From Massilistercora timonensis (GTDB lineage Bacteria > Bacillota > Clostridia > Lachnospirales > Lachnospiraceae), in the NCBI RefSeq assembly GCF_900312975.1, contig NZ_LT990039.1, positions 1,054,001-1,118,000 on the forward strand: DNA of 64,000 nt. The letters run 5' to 3'. This document shows, in pieces, positions 7,547 to 15,592 of this stretch. Each line of letters opens with the position of its first letter. The stretch's first letter is position 1. The notes under the pieces were generated by a model, which was not told the origin of the DNA, did not search any database, and saw only the letters and a list, made by a program, of their open reading frames with translations. The position numbers and the translations under genes were made by a program.

Positions 7547-8761
7547 TTACATCTCCTGGATCCGCCGGATCGCCGCCTTTGTATTCTCATGGCTTCCAAA
7601 AGCGGTCAGCCGGAAGTATCCTTCTCCGCTGGGGCCGAATCCGGATCCCGGCGTTCCTACCACTCCCGCATGCTCCAGCAGATAATCGAAGAACTCCCAG
7701 GAGCTCATCCCCTTAGGCGTCTCCAGCCAGATATAGGGAGCGTTTACGCCGCCGGACACGTTATAGCCCGCGCTTTTCAGCCCTTCGTAAATGGTTTTCG
7801 CATTTCTCATATAGTAGGCCACCTGTTCTTTCAGCTGTGCCTTTCCGGCTTCCGAGTAAACCGCCTCCCCGGCCCGCTGTACGATATAGGGCGCCCCGTT
7901 GTACTTGGTCCCGTGACGTCTGGCCCACAGAGAGTGAAGCATCACATCCCCGCTCTTCAGATCCTTGGGAACTACCGTGGCTCCCAGCCTTACCCCGGTG
8001 AATCCGGCATTCTTGGAGAAGCTGCGAAGCTCAATAGCACAGGTTCTGGCCCCCTGGCACTCATAGATGGTGTGAGGCACGTCCGCCTCTGAGATATAAG
8101 CTTCATAGGCTGCGTCATAGATAATCACAGCGCCCACCTTATTGGCATAATCCACCCATTCCTGAAGCTGGTCCCTCGTGATCGTAGAACCGGTCGGATT
8201 ATTGGGGAAGCAAAGATAGATGATGTCCGGCGTCTCCCTGGGCAACTCCGGCGCAAAACCAGTCTCCTTTGTGCAGGGCATATAGATCACATCGCTCCAG
8301 GTCTCGGTCTTCGGATCATAGTCCCCTGCCCGGCCCGCCATCACATTGGTGTCCACATAGACCGGATATACCGGGTCACACACTGCGATCTTATTATCCC
8401 TTGCGAAGATCTCCTGGATATTCCCGGAATCACACTTCGCCCCGTCGGAGATAAAGATCTCATCCGCCCGGATATCACAGCCTCTGTCCTGATAATCGTT
8501 TTTCGCCATGGCGCTTCTTAAGAATTCATATCCCAGATCCGGCGCGTAGCCGTGGAAGGTCTCTGCGTGGGCCATCTCATCCACCGCCTTATGGAGACTC
8601 TCGATGATGGCCGGCGCCAGAGGCTGGGTCACATCCCCGATCCCGAGACGGATGATCCCCTTATCCGGATTTGCCTCCTGATAAGCGGCCACCTTCCTGC
8701 CGATGGTAGAAAACAGATAACTTCCCGGAAGTTTCAAATAATCCTGATTTACTTTAAACAT
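7547..8761 (-). CDS. dapL: LL-diaminopimelate aminotransferase
   Basis: A 404-residue fold-type-I PLP aminotransferase that makes LL-2,6-diaminopimelate directly from tetrahydrodipicolinate and glutamate. It starts FKVNQDYLKLPGSYLF, carries the DapL motifs IRLGIGDVTQPL, FISDGAKCDSGNIQ and YLCFPNNPTGS, and the PLP lysine in ELRSFSKNAGFTGVRLG. The ATG at 8761 follows GAAGGAGAAGG. It lies 16 bases after dapF, so they form an operon for meso-diaminopimelate and lysine. Confidence 0.95.
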   Translation of the reverse strand: MFKVNQDYLKLPGSYLFSTIGRKVAAYQEANPDKGIIRLGIGDVTQPLAPAIIESLHKAVDEMAHAETFHGYAPDLGYEFLRSAMAKNDYQDRGCDIRADEIFISDGAKCDSGNIQEIFARDNKIAVCDPVYPVYVDTNVMAGRAGDYDPKTETWSDVIYMPCTKETGFAPELPRETPDIIYLCFPNNPTGSTITRDQLQEWVDYANKVGAVIIYDAAYEAYISEADVPHTIYECQGARTCAIELRSFSKNAGFTGVRLGATVVPKDLKSGDVMLHSLWARRHGTKYNGAPYIVQRAGEAVYSEAGKAQLKEQVAYYMRNAKTIYEGLKSAGYNVSGGVNAPYIWLETPKGMSSWEFFDYLLEHAGVVGTPGSGFGPSGEGYFRLTAFGSHENTKAAIRRIQEM

Positions 8762-8777
8762 ATCCTTCTCTCCTTCT

Positions 8778-9605
8778 CTACTGATTTCTGCCCGGAACGT
8801 CCAGATGCTCCAGGTCGATCTCTCCTTCAAATACCGTGCGGGCCGGCCCTGTCATATAAACGCTGCCGCCTTTGCCGTCCCACTGGATCTTAAGGTCTCC
8901 GCCCAGCAGGCGTACTGTTACCTGATGATCCGTCAGGCCGTTCACCATAGACGCCACCGCCACGGCGCAGGCGCCGGTGCCGCAGGCCAGGGTCTCCCCG
9001 GAGCCACGCTCCCACACCCGCATCTCCACCGTCTGCCGGTCCAGTACCCGGGCGAACTCTGTATTCACCCGGTTGGGGAACCGGGGATGCGTCTCAAAGC
9101 AGGGACCGATCTTCTCAATGACAAGCCCCTGTACATCCTCTATATACAACACTGCATGGGGGTTCCCCATGGAGACTTCCGTGATACGGTACTCCCGGCC
9201 ATTTACCTCTATCGGGCTGTCTATTGCGGACACTACAGGCGCTCCCATATCCACTTTGATCTCCCGTGCCTTTCCGTCCTGAGGGAATATCTCCAGATGT
9301 TTGATCCCTGCCAGGGTCTCTACCGTGATATCAGTCTTTTCAGTCAGGCCATAGTCATAGACGTATTTGCCCACACAGCGGATCCCGTTCCCGCACATCT
9401 CCCCCCGAGAGCCGTCCGCATTGTACATGCGCATCTCAAAATCCGCCGCTTTGGAAGGACAGATCAGGATCAGGCCGTCGGACCCCACTCCAAAATGACG
9501 GTCGCTGACCAGCCTTGCGGTCTCCTCCGGATCCGGCACCATCTCCTCCAGACAGTTGACATAGACATAATCATTTCCCAAACCTTGCATTTTCGTAAAT
9601 TTCAT
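8778..9605 (-). CDS. dapF: Diaminopimelate epimerase
   Basis: A 275-residue cofactor-independent epimerase that converts LL- to meso-diaminopimelate for peptidoglycan and lysine. The two catalytic cysteines are in GEMCGNGIRC and LACGTGACAV. The N-terminus FTKMQGLGNDYVYV is typical. It is the first gene of a dapF-dapL operon, preceded by a ribosome-binding site GAGGAGAATG. Confidence 0.95.
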   Translation of the reverse strand: MKFTKMQGLGNDYVYVNCLEEMVPDPEETARLVSDRHFGVGSDGLILICPSKAADFEMRMYNADGSRGEMCGNGIRCVGKYVYDYGLTEKTDITVETLAGIKHLEIFPQDGKAREIKVDMGAPVVSAIDSPIEVNGREYRITEVSMGNPHAVLYIEDVQGLVIEKIGPCFETHPRFPNRVNTEFARVLDRQTVEMRVWERGSGETLACGTGACAVAVASMVNGLTDHQVTVRLLGGDLKIQWDGKGGSVYMTGPARTVFEGEIDLEHLDVPGRNQ

Positions 9606-9620
9606 ACCATTCTCCTCATA

Positions 9621-9655
9621 AAAATGGGCGTTCTCATTCCCCGATGAAAACGCCC
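9621..9655 (-). terminator. Terminator of the small membrane protein gene
   Basis: Read on the minus strand, GGGCGTT pairs with AACGCCC and is followed by ATTTTTAT. It separates the 69-residue gene from dapF. Confidence 0.65.
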
Positions 9656-9678
9656 TTGTTCTCGTACTTATCCTGTGC

Positions 9679-9888
9679 TTATTCTTCTTCGTCCAGCCAG
9701 TACTCGTCGTCCAGCTGATTATAGGTGTTGCCGTTGTTGTTCCCGCAGGCGATCCCCTTCTTCACCGGAGACAGAAGGAATCCCTTCACGATCCCCAGCA
9801 GCAGGCAGCAGACGATCACCAGGATCTTCTCCGCCGGCGTCCAGTCTCTCTCGAAAAACTCTTTGATGCCTTCCCAGATTGCTCTCAT
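9679..9888 (-). CDS. Small single-helix membrane protein, unknown function
   Basis: A 69-residue protein with one membrane helix (about residues 20-42, ILVIVCCLLLGIVKGFLL). Before it is an amphipathic Trp-rich N-terminus, and after it an acidic tail ending in LDEEE. Ribosome-binding site AAGGAGG precedes the ATG. I do not recognise a family. It sits between dapF and the divergent pduL gene and has its own terminator. Confidence 0.65.
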   Translation of the reverse strand: MRAIWEGIKEFFERDWTPAEKILVIVCCLLLGIVKGFLLSPVKKGIACGNNNGNTYNQLDDEYWLDEEE

Positions 9889-9980
9889 AGCCGTACCTCC
9901 TTATTGATTTTTATACTCACCACGATTTTCTACTTTCTCATTATATTCTATTTCCCCGGAAAAAGAAAGGGGAAATGTGA

Positions 9981-10009
9981 TTGAAAATCAGAGTGCGCTC
10001 TGTTAAAAT
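9981..10009 (+). promoter_or_regulatory. pduL promoter with a dyad in the spacer
   Basis: TTGAAA (9981) and TAAAAT (10004) are separated by 17 bases. The spacer contains CAGAG-TGCG-CTCTG, a short palindrome that could be an operator. Confidence 0.65.
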
Positions 10010-10044
10010 AAGGATATTCCATTACTACGAAAGGAGACACGATC

Positions 10045-10689
10045 ATGAGTCTTGCAATCCCTATCGAAACCAGCGCCCGCCACATCCATCTGTGTGAAGA
10101 AGACTTCCACACCCTCTTTGGCGAAGGCGGGGGACTTACCTACAAGGCAGACTTAAGCCAGCCGGGCCAGTATGTCTGCGAAGAACGGCTGACCATCCAG
10201 GGACCCAAAGGCCGCTTTGAAAATGTAGCCGTCCTTGGCCCCTTCCGAAAGGAGACTCAGATCGAGATCTCCATGACAGACTCCCGGAAAATGGGTATCC
10301 CCGGCATGATCCGCCAGTCCGGCGACACAGAAGGCACTCCGGGATGCACTCTTATCGGTTCTGCGGGAAGCCTGGAACTGGACCACGGCGTCATCGTGGC
10401 CAAACGGCACATCCATATGACTCCTGTCCAGGCCATCCAGCTGAACGTCAAGGACAACGACGACGTCTTTGTGATCATGGAGAGCTATGAACGCTCTCTC
10501 ATCTTCGCCGACGTGGTCGTCCGCGTAGATCCCAACTTCGCCCTTGCCATGCATGTGGACACCGACGAGGCCAATGCCTTTGCCAATGAGAATCAGCCCA
10601 CCGGCGTCATCCTCAAGCTGTTCGGCGGCCGCACCTACAACCTGCAGAAATGGGCGGAAGAGCTGCAAAGCGGCATCCACCGCCTGTAA
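10045..10689 (+). CDS. pduL: Phosphate propanoyltransferase (PduL-type phosphotransacylase)
   Basis: A 214-residue enzyme that interconverts acyl-CoA and acyl phosphate. It shows the two PduL zinc-site repeats, SARHIHL near residue 13 and VAKRHIHMT near residue 120, and FKET-like NVAVLGPFRKETQIEIS. No long N-terminal encapsulation peptide is present and no microcompartment genes are nearby, so a housekeeping acetate/propionate role is likely. It is monocistronic and converges on the TM1266 gene with only four bases between. Confidence 0.92.
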   Translation: MSLAIPIETSARHIHLCEEDFHTLFGEGGGLTYKADLSQPGQYVCEERLTIQGPKGRFENVAVLGPFRKETQIEISMTDSRKMGIPGMIRQSGDTEGTPGCTLIGSAGSLELDHGVIVAKRHIHMTPVQAIQLNVKDNDDVFVIMESYERSLIFADVVVRVDPNFALAMHVDTDEANAFANENQPTGVILKLFGGRTYNLQKWAEELQSGIHRL

Positions 10690-10693
10690 TCGT

Positions 10694-10939
10694 CTAAAGC
10701 TTCGCGGTCAGGGTCTTGGCCGTAACGCCTTCCACCATCCCCAGCTTCCCGGAGAGGGAGCTGGCGGCCTCCTGGGGCGCGTCGATCACCACACTGATGA
10801 TGGAGATCCCCCGCTGCCGGTAGGGAAGGCCCATCCGTCCCACAATATACTGGCGGTATTCATGGAGCAGGTCGTTGACCGCTCCCGCCGCTTCTTCATC
10901 TTTCACAATGATACTGATCACTGAAACTCTGTTCTCCAT
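10694..10939 (-). CDS. TM1266 family iron-only hydrogenase system regulator
   Basis: An 81-residue ferredoxin-fold (ACT-like) protein. VSVISIIVKDEEAAGAVNDLLHEY and GISIISVVIDAPQEAASSLSGKLG are the diagnostic halves. The family is linked by context to [FeFe]-hydrogenases and is presumed regulatory. It is the last gene of a run with the flavodiiron protein, exoIII, truA and nrdR. Confidence 0.85.
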   Translation of the reverse strand: MENRVSVISIIVKDEEAAGAVNDLLHEYRQYIVGRMGLPYRQRGISIISVVIDAPQEAASSLSGKLGMVEGVTAKTLTAKL

Positions 10940-10956
10940 TCTGTATCCAACCTCCG

Positions 10957-12156
10957 TTACAGCGTCTCCATGATCTGTCCCGCAAATCTCTCAAGATCCC
11001 CGGCGCGCTCCGGCTTCAGGGCGGATTTCAGGGACAGCTGTTCCTCCAGCACCAGCATTTCCTTCATTTCCTCCAGCCGCTTTAAGATCTGCTTCCCGGA
11101 AGCAGCGGCCCAGGTTCCGTTCTCCATCAGGGCCACCGTGCGCTTCTGAACGGACAGGGCCTTCATATCTGTCAGGAGATTCTCCATGGGCGGGTAGATC
11201 CCTCCGTTATACGTAGGACACGCGATCACCAGATGACTGGCCCGGAAGATCTCTCCGATCAGATCGGATACATGGGTTCTGGACACATCGTAAACTGCGA
11301 TATTTCTCGCTCCTTTCTCCGCCAGCGCGCAGGCAAGGGCGTTCACCGCCTGCTCTGTATGGCCGTAGATCGAACCGTAGAGGACTACCACTGCCTTCTC
11401 CTCCGGCTCATACCGGCTCCATTTGTCATACTTGTCGATAAACCAGCCAAGATCCGTCCTCCAGATGGGACCGTGAAGGGGGCAGATCATCTGGATGTCC
11501 AGACCGGCCGCCTTCTTAAGGAGCCCCTGCACCTGCATTCCGTATTTCCCCACGATATTGGCATAGTATCTTCTGGCGTCCGCCAGGTACTCTCTCTCGA
11601 AATCCACCTCGTCATTGAAAATGGTGCCGTTCAGCGCGCCAAAAGTTCCGAACGCGTCGGCGGAGAAGAGAATCTTCTCCTTCTCATCATAGGACACCAG
11701 AACTTCCGGCCAGTGGACCATCGGCGCCGCCACGAAATGGAAGGTATGGCTTCCGGTAGAAAGGGTATCCCCCTCCTTCACCTCCATGGAGCGGCCGGAA
11801 AGATCCAGATCGAAGAACTGGCCGATCATCTGCAGGGCCTTGGCGCTTGCCACCACCTGGATCTCTGGATACTTTTCCAGAAGAAGCTTGATATTGGCCG
11901 CATGGTCCGGCTCCATGTGATGGACCACCAGATAATCAATGGAGCGGCCCGCAAGCCCTGCCTCCAGATTCTCAAAGAACTGTTCCGTGGCGGAAGCGTC
12001 CACCGTGTCCATCAGTGTTACCTTCTCATCCAGGATGAGATAGGAATTATAGGATACGCCCTTCGGTACCGGGAATAAATTCTCAAACAATGTGATCCGC
12101 CTGTCGTTGCAGCCGACCCACAGGATGTCTTCCGTTACTTTTCTTATGCTCTGCAT
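10957..12156 (-). CDS. FprA family A-type flavoprotein (flavodiiron protein)
   Basis: A 399-residue protein. Residues 1-250 form the metallo-beta-lactamase-like diiron domain, with HHMEPDHAANI (HxExDH), HWPEV and CPLHGPIWR as ligands. Residues 255-399 are a flavodoxin domain with the FMN loop YGSIYGHTEQA. These cytoplasmic enzymes reduce O2 to water or NO to N2O and protect anaerobes. It sits next to the hydrogenase regulator, which fits oxygen defence. Confidence 0.92.
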   Translation of the reverse strand: MQSIRKVTEDILWVGCNDRRITLFENLFPVPKGVSYNSYLILDEKVTLMDTVDASATEQFFENLEAGLAGRSIDYLVVHHMEPDHAANIKLLLEKYPEIQVVASAKALQMIGQFFDLDLSGRSMEVKEGDTLSTGSHTFHFVAAPMVHWPEVLVSYDEKEKILFSADAFGTFGALNGTIFNDEVDFEREYLADARRYYANIVGKYGMQVQGLLKKAAGLDIQMICPLHGPIWRTDLGWFIDKYDKWSRYEPEEKAVVVLYGSIYGHTEQAVNALACALAEKGARNIAVYDVSRTHVSDLIGEIFRASHLVIACPTYNGGIYPPMENLLTDMKALSVQKRTVALMENGTWAAASGKQILKRLEEMKEMLVLEEQLSLKSALKPERAGDLERFAGQIMETL

Positions 12157-12169
12157 TTGTTGTTCCTCC

Positions 12170-12925
12170 TTACCAATTTATGTCAAGTTCCACGGGACAG
12201 TGGTCCGATCCCATCACCTGGGTCAGGATCCTTGCGTCCTCCAGCTTTTCCTTAAGACAGTCGGATACGCAGAAGTAGTCGATCCGCCACCCTGCGTTCT
12301 TCTCCCTTGCCTTGAACCGATAGGACCACCAGGAATAGATCCCCTCCTGGTCCGGGTAGAAATACCGGAAGGTATCCACGAATCCAGCCTCCAGAAGATG
12401 GGAGAACTTCTCCCGCTCCTCTTCGGTGAATCCGGCGTTCTTCCGATTGGTCTTAGGGTTCTTAAGGTCGATCTCCCTGTGGGCCACATTCAGGTCCCCG
12501 CAGAAGATCACCGGCTTTGTCTCCTCCAGCTTCTTCAGATAGGAGAGGAACGCTTCCTCCCACTCCATCCGATAGGGAAGCCTTGCCAGTTCATTCTGGG
12601 AGTTAGGCGTATATACGGTTACAAAGTAAAACCCGTCATATTCCAGCGTGATCACCCGGCCCTCCCGGTCATGCTCCTCCTGCCCGATGCCAAGAGAGAC
12701 GCTTAACGGCTCCTTCTTCGTGAACACCGCCGTCCCGGAATATCCCTTTTTCTCCGCGTAATTCCAGTACTGATGATACCCGGGCGTCTCCAGGTCGATC
12801 TGTCCTTCCTGCAGCTTGGTCTCCTGGACACAGAAGATATCCGCGTCCGCCTCCCGGAAGAAATCCAGGAACCCTTTCTGCACACAGGCCCGCAGGCCGT
12901 TCACGTTCCATGAGATAAACTTCAT
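12170..12925 (-). CDS. xth: Exodeoxyribonuclease III
   Basis: A 251-residue AP endonuclease/exonuclease of the EEP fold for base-excision repair. [14 protein letters not shown], the catalytic Glu in FCVQETKLQ, the [13 protein letters not shown] active site and the C-terminal [10 protein letters not shown] are all intact. It lies 19 bases downstream of truA and 13 bases upstream of the flavodiiron gene. Confidence 0.95.
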   Translation of the reverse strand: MKFISWNVNGLRACVQKGFLDFFREADADIFCVQETKLQEGQIDLETPGYHQYWNYAEKKGYSGTAVFTKKEPLSVSLGIGQEEHDREGRVITLEYDGFYFVTVYTPNSQNELARLPYRMEWEEAFLSYLKKLEETKPVIFCGDLNVAHREIDLKNPKTNRKNAGFTEEEREKFSHLLEAGFVDTFRYFYPDQEGIYSWWSYRFKAREKNAGWRIDYFCVSDCLKEKLEDARILTQVMGSDHCPVELDINW

Positions 12926-12944
12926 CTGATCTCCTCCCTGTTCT

Positions 12945-13679
12945 CTAGTAGTAGACCTTGCGCAGGAAAAGTCCTCTGGCCGGAGCCAGGAATCCCGCCA
13001 GGGACCGGTCTTCCGCCGCGATCACCACCGGCAGCATGTCCGCGTCCCGCTCGCCGGTTCCGATCTCCAGGAGAGTCCCTGTGAGGATCCGGACCATGTG
13101 GTACAAAAATCCGGTGCCATAGTAAGTGATCCGCACCTTCTCCCCGGAGCGGACGATCTTGATATTGGTGATCTTGCGCACCGGGTCCTTGCAGTCCTTG
13201 TCGTCGGTAAAGCTGGTAAAATTCTTGGGACCGATCAGGTATTTCACCGCGTCCCGCATGGCTTCAATATCCAGCTTCACCGGATAGTGATAACAGTATC
13301 TCCGGGAAAATACATCCGGCTTCTCCCGGCAGTCGATGTAGTATTCATATTTCTTTCCCTTGGCGCTCTTTCTGGCGTGAAAGCCGTTCTTCACCAGTTC
13401 CACCTTCACGATCCGGATATCTTCCGGAAGATACCGGTTCAGCGCGTCCTTGAATTCTTTGGGATCATACAGCTTGGACAACTTCACACTGGCTACCTGT
13501 CCTCTGGCGTGGACGCCCGCGTCGGTCCTTCCGGAGCCGTCCACCTGGACCCGGTATCCCACCAGCTTCCCGATGCTCCACTCCAGAACAAACTGGATGG
13601 TATTGTCGGTGGTCGCCTGGCGCTGCCATCCCTGATATCTGCTCCCGTCATAGGAAATCGTCAGTTTATAAGTTCTCAT
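12945..13679 (-). CDS. truA: tRNA pseudouridine(38-40) synthase
   Basis: A 244-residue TruA. The catalytic Asp is in [16 protein letters not shown] (about residue 53), with [17 protein letters not shown] at the N-terminus and FTSFTDDKD and [18 protein letters not shown] later. It isomerises uridines in the anticodon arm. It starts 17 bases after nrdR and is probably co-transcribed with it. Confidence 0.95.
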   Translation of the reverse strand: MRTYKLTISYDGSRYQGWQRQATTDNTIQFVLEWSIGKLVGYRVQVDGSGRTDAGVHARGQVASVKLSKLYDPKEFKDALNRYLPEDIRIVKVELVKNGFHARKSAKGKKYEYYIDCREKPDVFSRRYCYHYPVKLDIEAMRDAVKYLIGPKNFTSFTDDKDCKDPVRKITNIKIVRSGEKVRITYYGTGFLYHMVRILTGTLLEIGTGERDADMLPVVIAAEDRSLAGFLAPARGLFLRKVYY

Positions 13680-13696
13680 ATCTTTTGCTCCCTACA

Positions 13697-14146
13697 CTAC
13701 TTCAAAAACTTCTTCAGCTCGTCCATAAAGGTATTCACATCCTTGAACTCCCTGTAGACAGAGGCGAAACGCACATAGGCCACCTCGTCCAGGTTCTTCA
13801 GTTCGTCCATCACGATCTCGCCGATAGTACTGCTTGGCACTTCCTTTGCCTCCAGGCTGAAGATCTTGGTCTCGATCCGGTCGATGGCCCGCTGGATATC
13901 TTCCGCGGAAACCGGCCGCTTGTAGCAGGCCTGCAGGATCCCCTTCTCGATCTTGCCCCGGTTATATTGTTCCCGGTTATTATCCTTCTTAATGATGATA
14001 AGAGGGATGGTCTCGATCTTCTCATAGGTGGTAAAGCGTTTACCGCACACATCGCAGGAACGTCTCCTCCTTATGGAGTTGCCGTCCTCCGCCGGCCTGG
14101 AATCAATTACTCTTGTGTCTGGATTACCGCAGTATGGACATTTCAT
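13697..14146 (-). CDS. nrdR: Ribonucleotide reductase repressor NrdR
   Basis: A 149-residue regulator. Residues 1-34 form the zinc ribbon (CPYCGNPDTRVIDSR and RRRSCDVCGKRFTTYE), followed by an ATP-cone domain beginning IIKKDNNREQYNRGKIEKG. It represses nrd genes by binding NrdR boxes when dATP is high. Its position between ylmC and truA is common in Clostridia. Confidence 0.95.
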   Translation of the reverse strand: MKCPYCGNPDTRVIDSRPAEDGNSIRRRRSCDVCGKRFTTYEKIETIPLIIIKKDNNREQYNRGKIEKGILQACYKRPVSAEDIQRAIDRIETKIFSLEAKEVPSSTIGEIVMDELKNLDEVAYVRFASVYREFKDVNTFMDELKKFLK

Positions 14147-14208
14147 CGTGTCTTAAATTCCTTTCTTTTTCTTGTATTCTACTAGTATAACTTTCCAAAA
14201 ACCAGAAG

Positions 14209-14481
14209 TCAAACCCGTCCGAAGAGTTTCCCTTCCGGCGCCTCCAGATCCTCATGGATCTCCACCAGGATGATGTCCGGCCCGATCTTCTTCACGCACC
14301 GGAAGGGGATCACATACTCCGCCCCGTCGCCAAAGATCCCGCAGAATTTCCCTCCCCTGGGAATGACAATGGCCTCGATGCGCCCCTGGCATTCATCTAT
14401 GATTAAATCTACCACATATCCCAGCTTTTTACAATCGCACGCGTTGATAACTTCTTTCGCCTCCAGTTCACAAAGACGCAA
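14209..14481 (-). CDS. YlmC/YmxH family PRC-barrel sporulation protein
   Basis: A PRC-barrel protein of about 90 residues, with RLCELEAKEVINACDCKKLGYVVDL at the start and IVIPRGGKF and VIPFRCVKKIGPDIILVE later. The start is taken as TTG 14481, which follows GAGAGGGCGG. The longer in-frame ATG at 14523 lies inside the terminator hairpin of the upstream carbamate kinase gene and would make the protein unusually long. The family is sporulation-associated with unknown mechanism. Confidence 0.75.
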   Translation of the reverse strand: MRLCELEAKEVINACDCKKLGYVVDLIIDECQGRIEAIVIPRGGKFCGIFGDGAEYVIPFRCVKKIGPDIILVEIHEDLEAPEGKLFGRV

Positions 14482-14506
14482 CAGGACCGCCCTCTCCCCG
14501 GGATGT

Positions 14507-14553
14507 ACAAAAAACATCCGCATATACTTCTTATAGGCAGTATATGCGGATGT
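14507..14553 (-). terminator. Terminator of the carbamate kinase gene
   Basis: A perfect 15-base stem (ACATCCGCATATACT with AGTATATGCGGATGT), read on the minus strand, is followed by TTTTTTG. Confidence 0.85.
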
Positions 14554-14575
14554 CTTACTCTCGTTACAGATCCTC

Positions 14576-15508
14576 TTATCCCTGGATGATGGTGCCGGTC
14601 TTGCCCTTCAGGGCCTCTCCCAGCTTGTCAAAGGAGGTGATAAGCGCCCGTCTTCCTTCCCGCTTCTCGATAAATCCAAGAGAAGCGCTGAACTTGGGCA
14701 GCATGTTGTACTCTCCGAAATGTCCTTCTTCCATATATCTGCGGGCGTCTTCCACGGAGATCTCTCCCAGCTCTTCCTCATCAGGACGTCCCATGTTGAT
14801 CTTCACCTTCTCCACGCTGGTCAGGATGATCAGCTCATCGGCGTCCACTTCTTCCGCCATCTTCCCGGCGGCCAGGTCCTTCTCGATGACCGCGCTGGCG
14901 CCTTTGAGATGGTTGTCCTGCTGAAGCACGGGGATCCCGCCGCCTCCACAGGCGATCACGATCTGGTCCGCGTCAAGAAGCGCCTTAATGGCGTCGATCT
15001 CCACGATGGTCCCCGGCTGGGGCGCGGATACGATCCGGCGGAACCCTTTCCCAGGCTCCTCCACCACGTAGTTGCCTTTCTTGCGCTCCTCATTGGCTTC
15101 TTCCGCGTTCATATACCGGCCAAGCACCTTGGTAGGCGTATAGAAAGCGTCGTCATAGGGATCCACGATCACCTGGGTCAGGATAGTGCTCACCGTCCGG
15201 TAGATCCCCCGGTTCAGAAGCTCCTCCCGGATGCTGTTCTGAAGGTCGTACCCGATATAGCCCTGGCTCATGGCGGAACATACCGACATGGGCGCGGCAG
15301 TGTAATCCTGATGGGCCTTGCCAAACTCATTCATAGCGGTATGGATCATGCCCACCTGGGGCGCGTTGCTGTGGGTGATGGCCACCTGATAACCCTGCTC
15401 GATCAGGTCCGCGATCACCTTGGATGTATGGTTTACTGCTTCTTTCTGCTCCGGGAGCGTGGTCCCCAGAGCCCGGTGGCCAAGCGCCACTACCACTCTT
15501 TTTTTCAT
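14576..15508 (-). CDS. arcC: Carbamate kinase family protein, divergent motif residues
   Basis: A 310-residue amino acid kinase fold enzyme with the carbamate kinase order: VVVALG at the start, THSNAPQVGMI near residue 45, a phosphate/carbamate-binding GYDLQNSIREEL, VSAPQPGTIVEID, IACGGGGIPV and GSMLPKF-like YNMLPKFSASLGF. The usual ALGGNAL is ALGHRAL here and the usual HGNGPQVG is HSNAPQVG, so substrate-loop residues differ from classical ArcC. It would make ATP from carbamoyl phosphate if active. No other arginine deiminase genes are adjacent. Confidence 0.8.
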   Translation of the reverse strand: MKKRVVVALGHRALGTTLPEQKEAVNHTSKVIADLIEQGYQVAITHSNAPQVGMIHTAMNEFGKAHQDYTAAPMSVCSAMSQGYIGYDLQNSIREELLNRGIYRTVSTILTQVIVDPYDDAFYTPTKVLGRYMNAEEANEERKKGNYVVEEPGKGFRRIVSAPQPGTIVEIDAIKALLDADQIVIACGGGGIPVLQQDNHLKGASAVIEKDLAAGKMAEEVDADELIILTSVEKVKINMGRPDEEELGEISVEDARRYMEEGHFGEYNMLPKFSASLGFIEKREGRRALITSFDKLGEALKGKTGTIIQG

Positions 15509-15592
15509 ACTCTTTACCTCTGTTTTCCCATGGTCTAGTTAGGACTTCTGCTTTCTTTTTATCCTAGCATACTATAGCGTCCGTGTAAATCT

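Noticed and set aside
14482-14523. Longer YlmC protein starting at ATG 14523
   Set aside because: That start lies inside the terminator stem of the upstream gene and has no ribosome-binding site.
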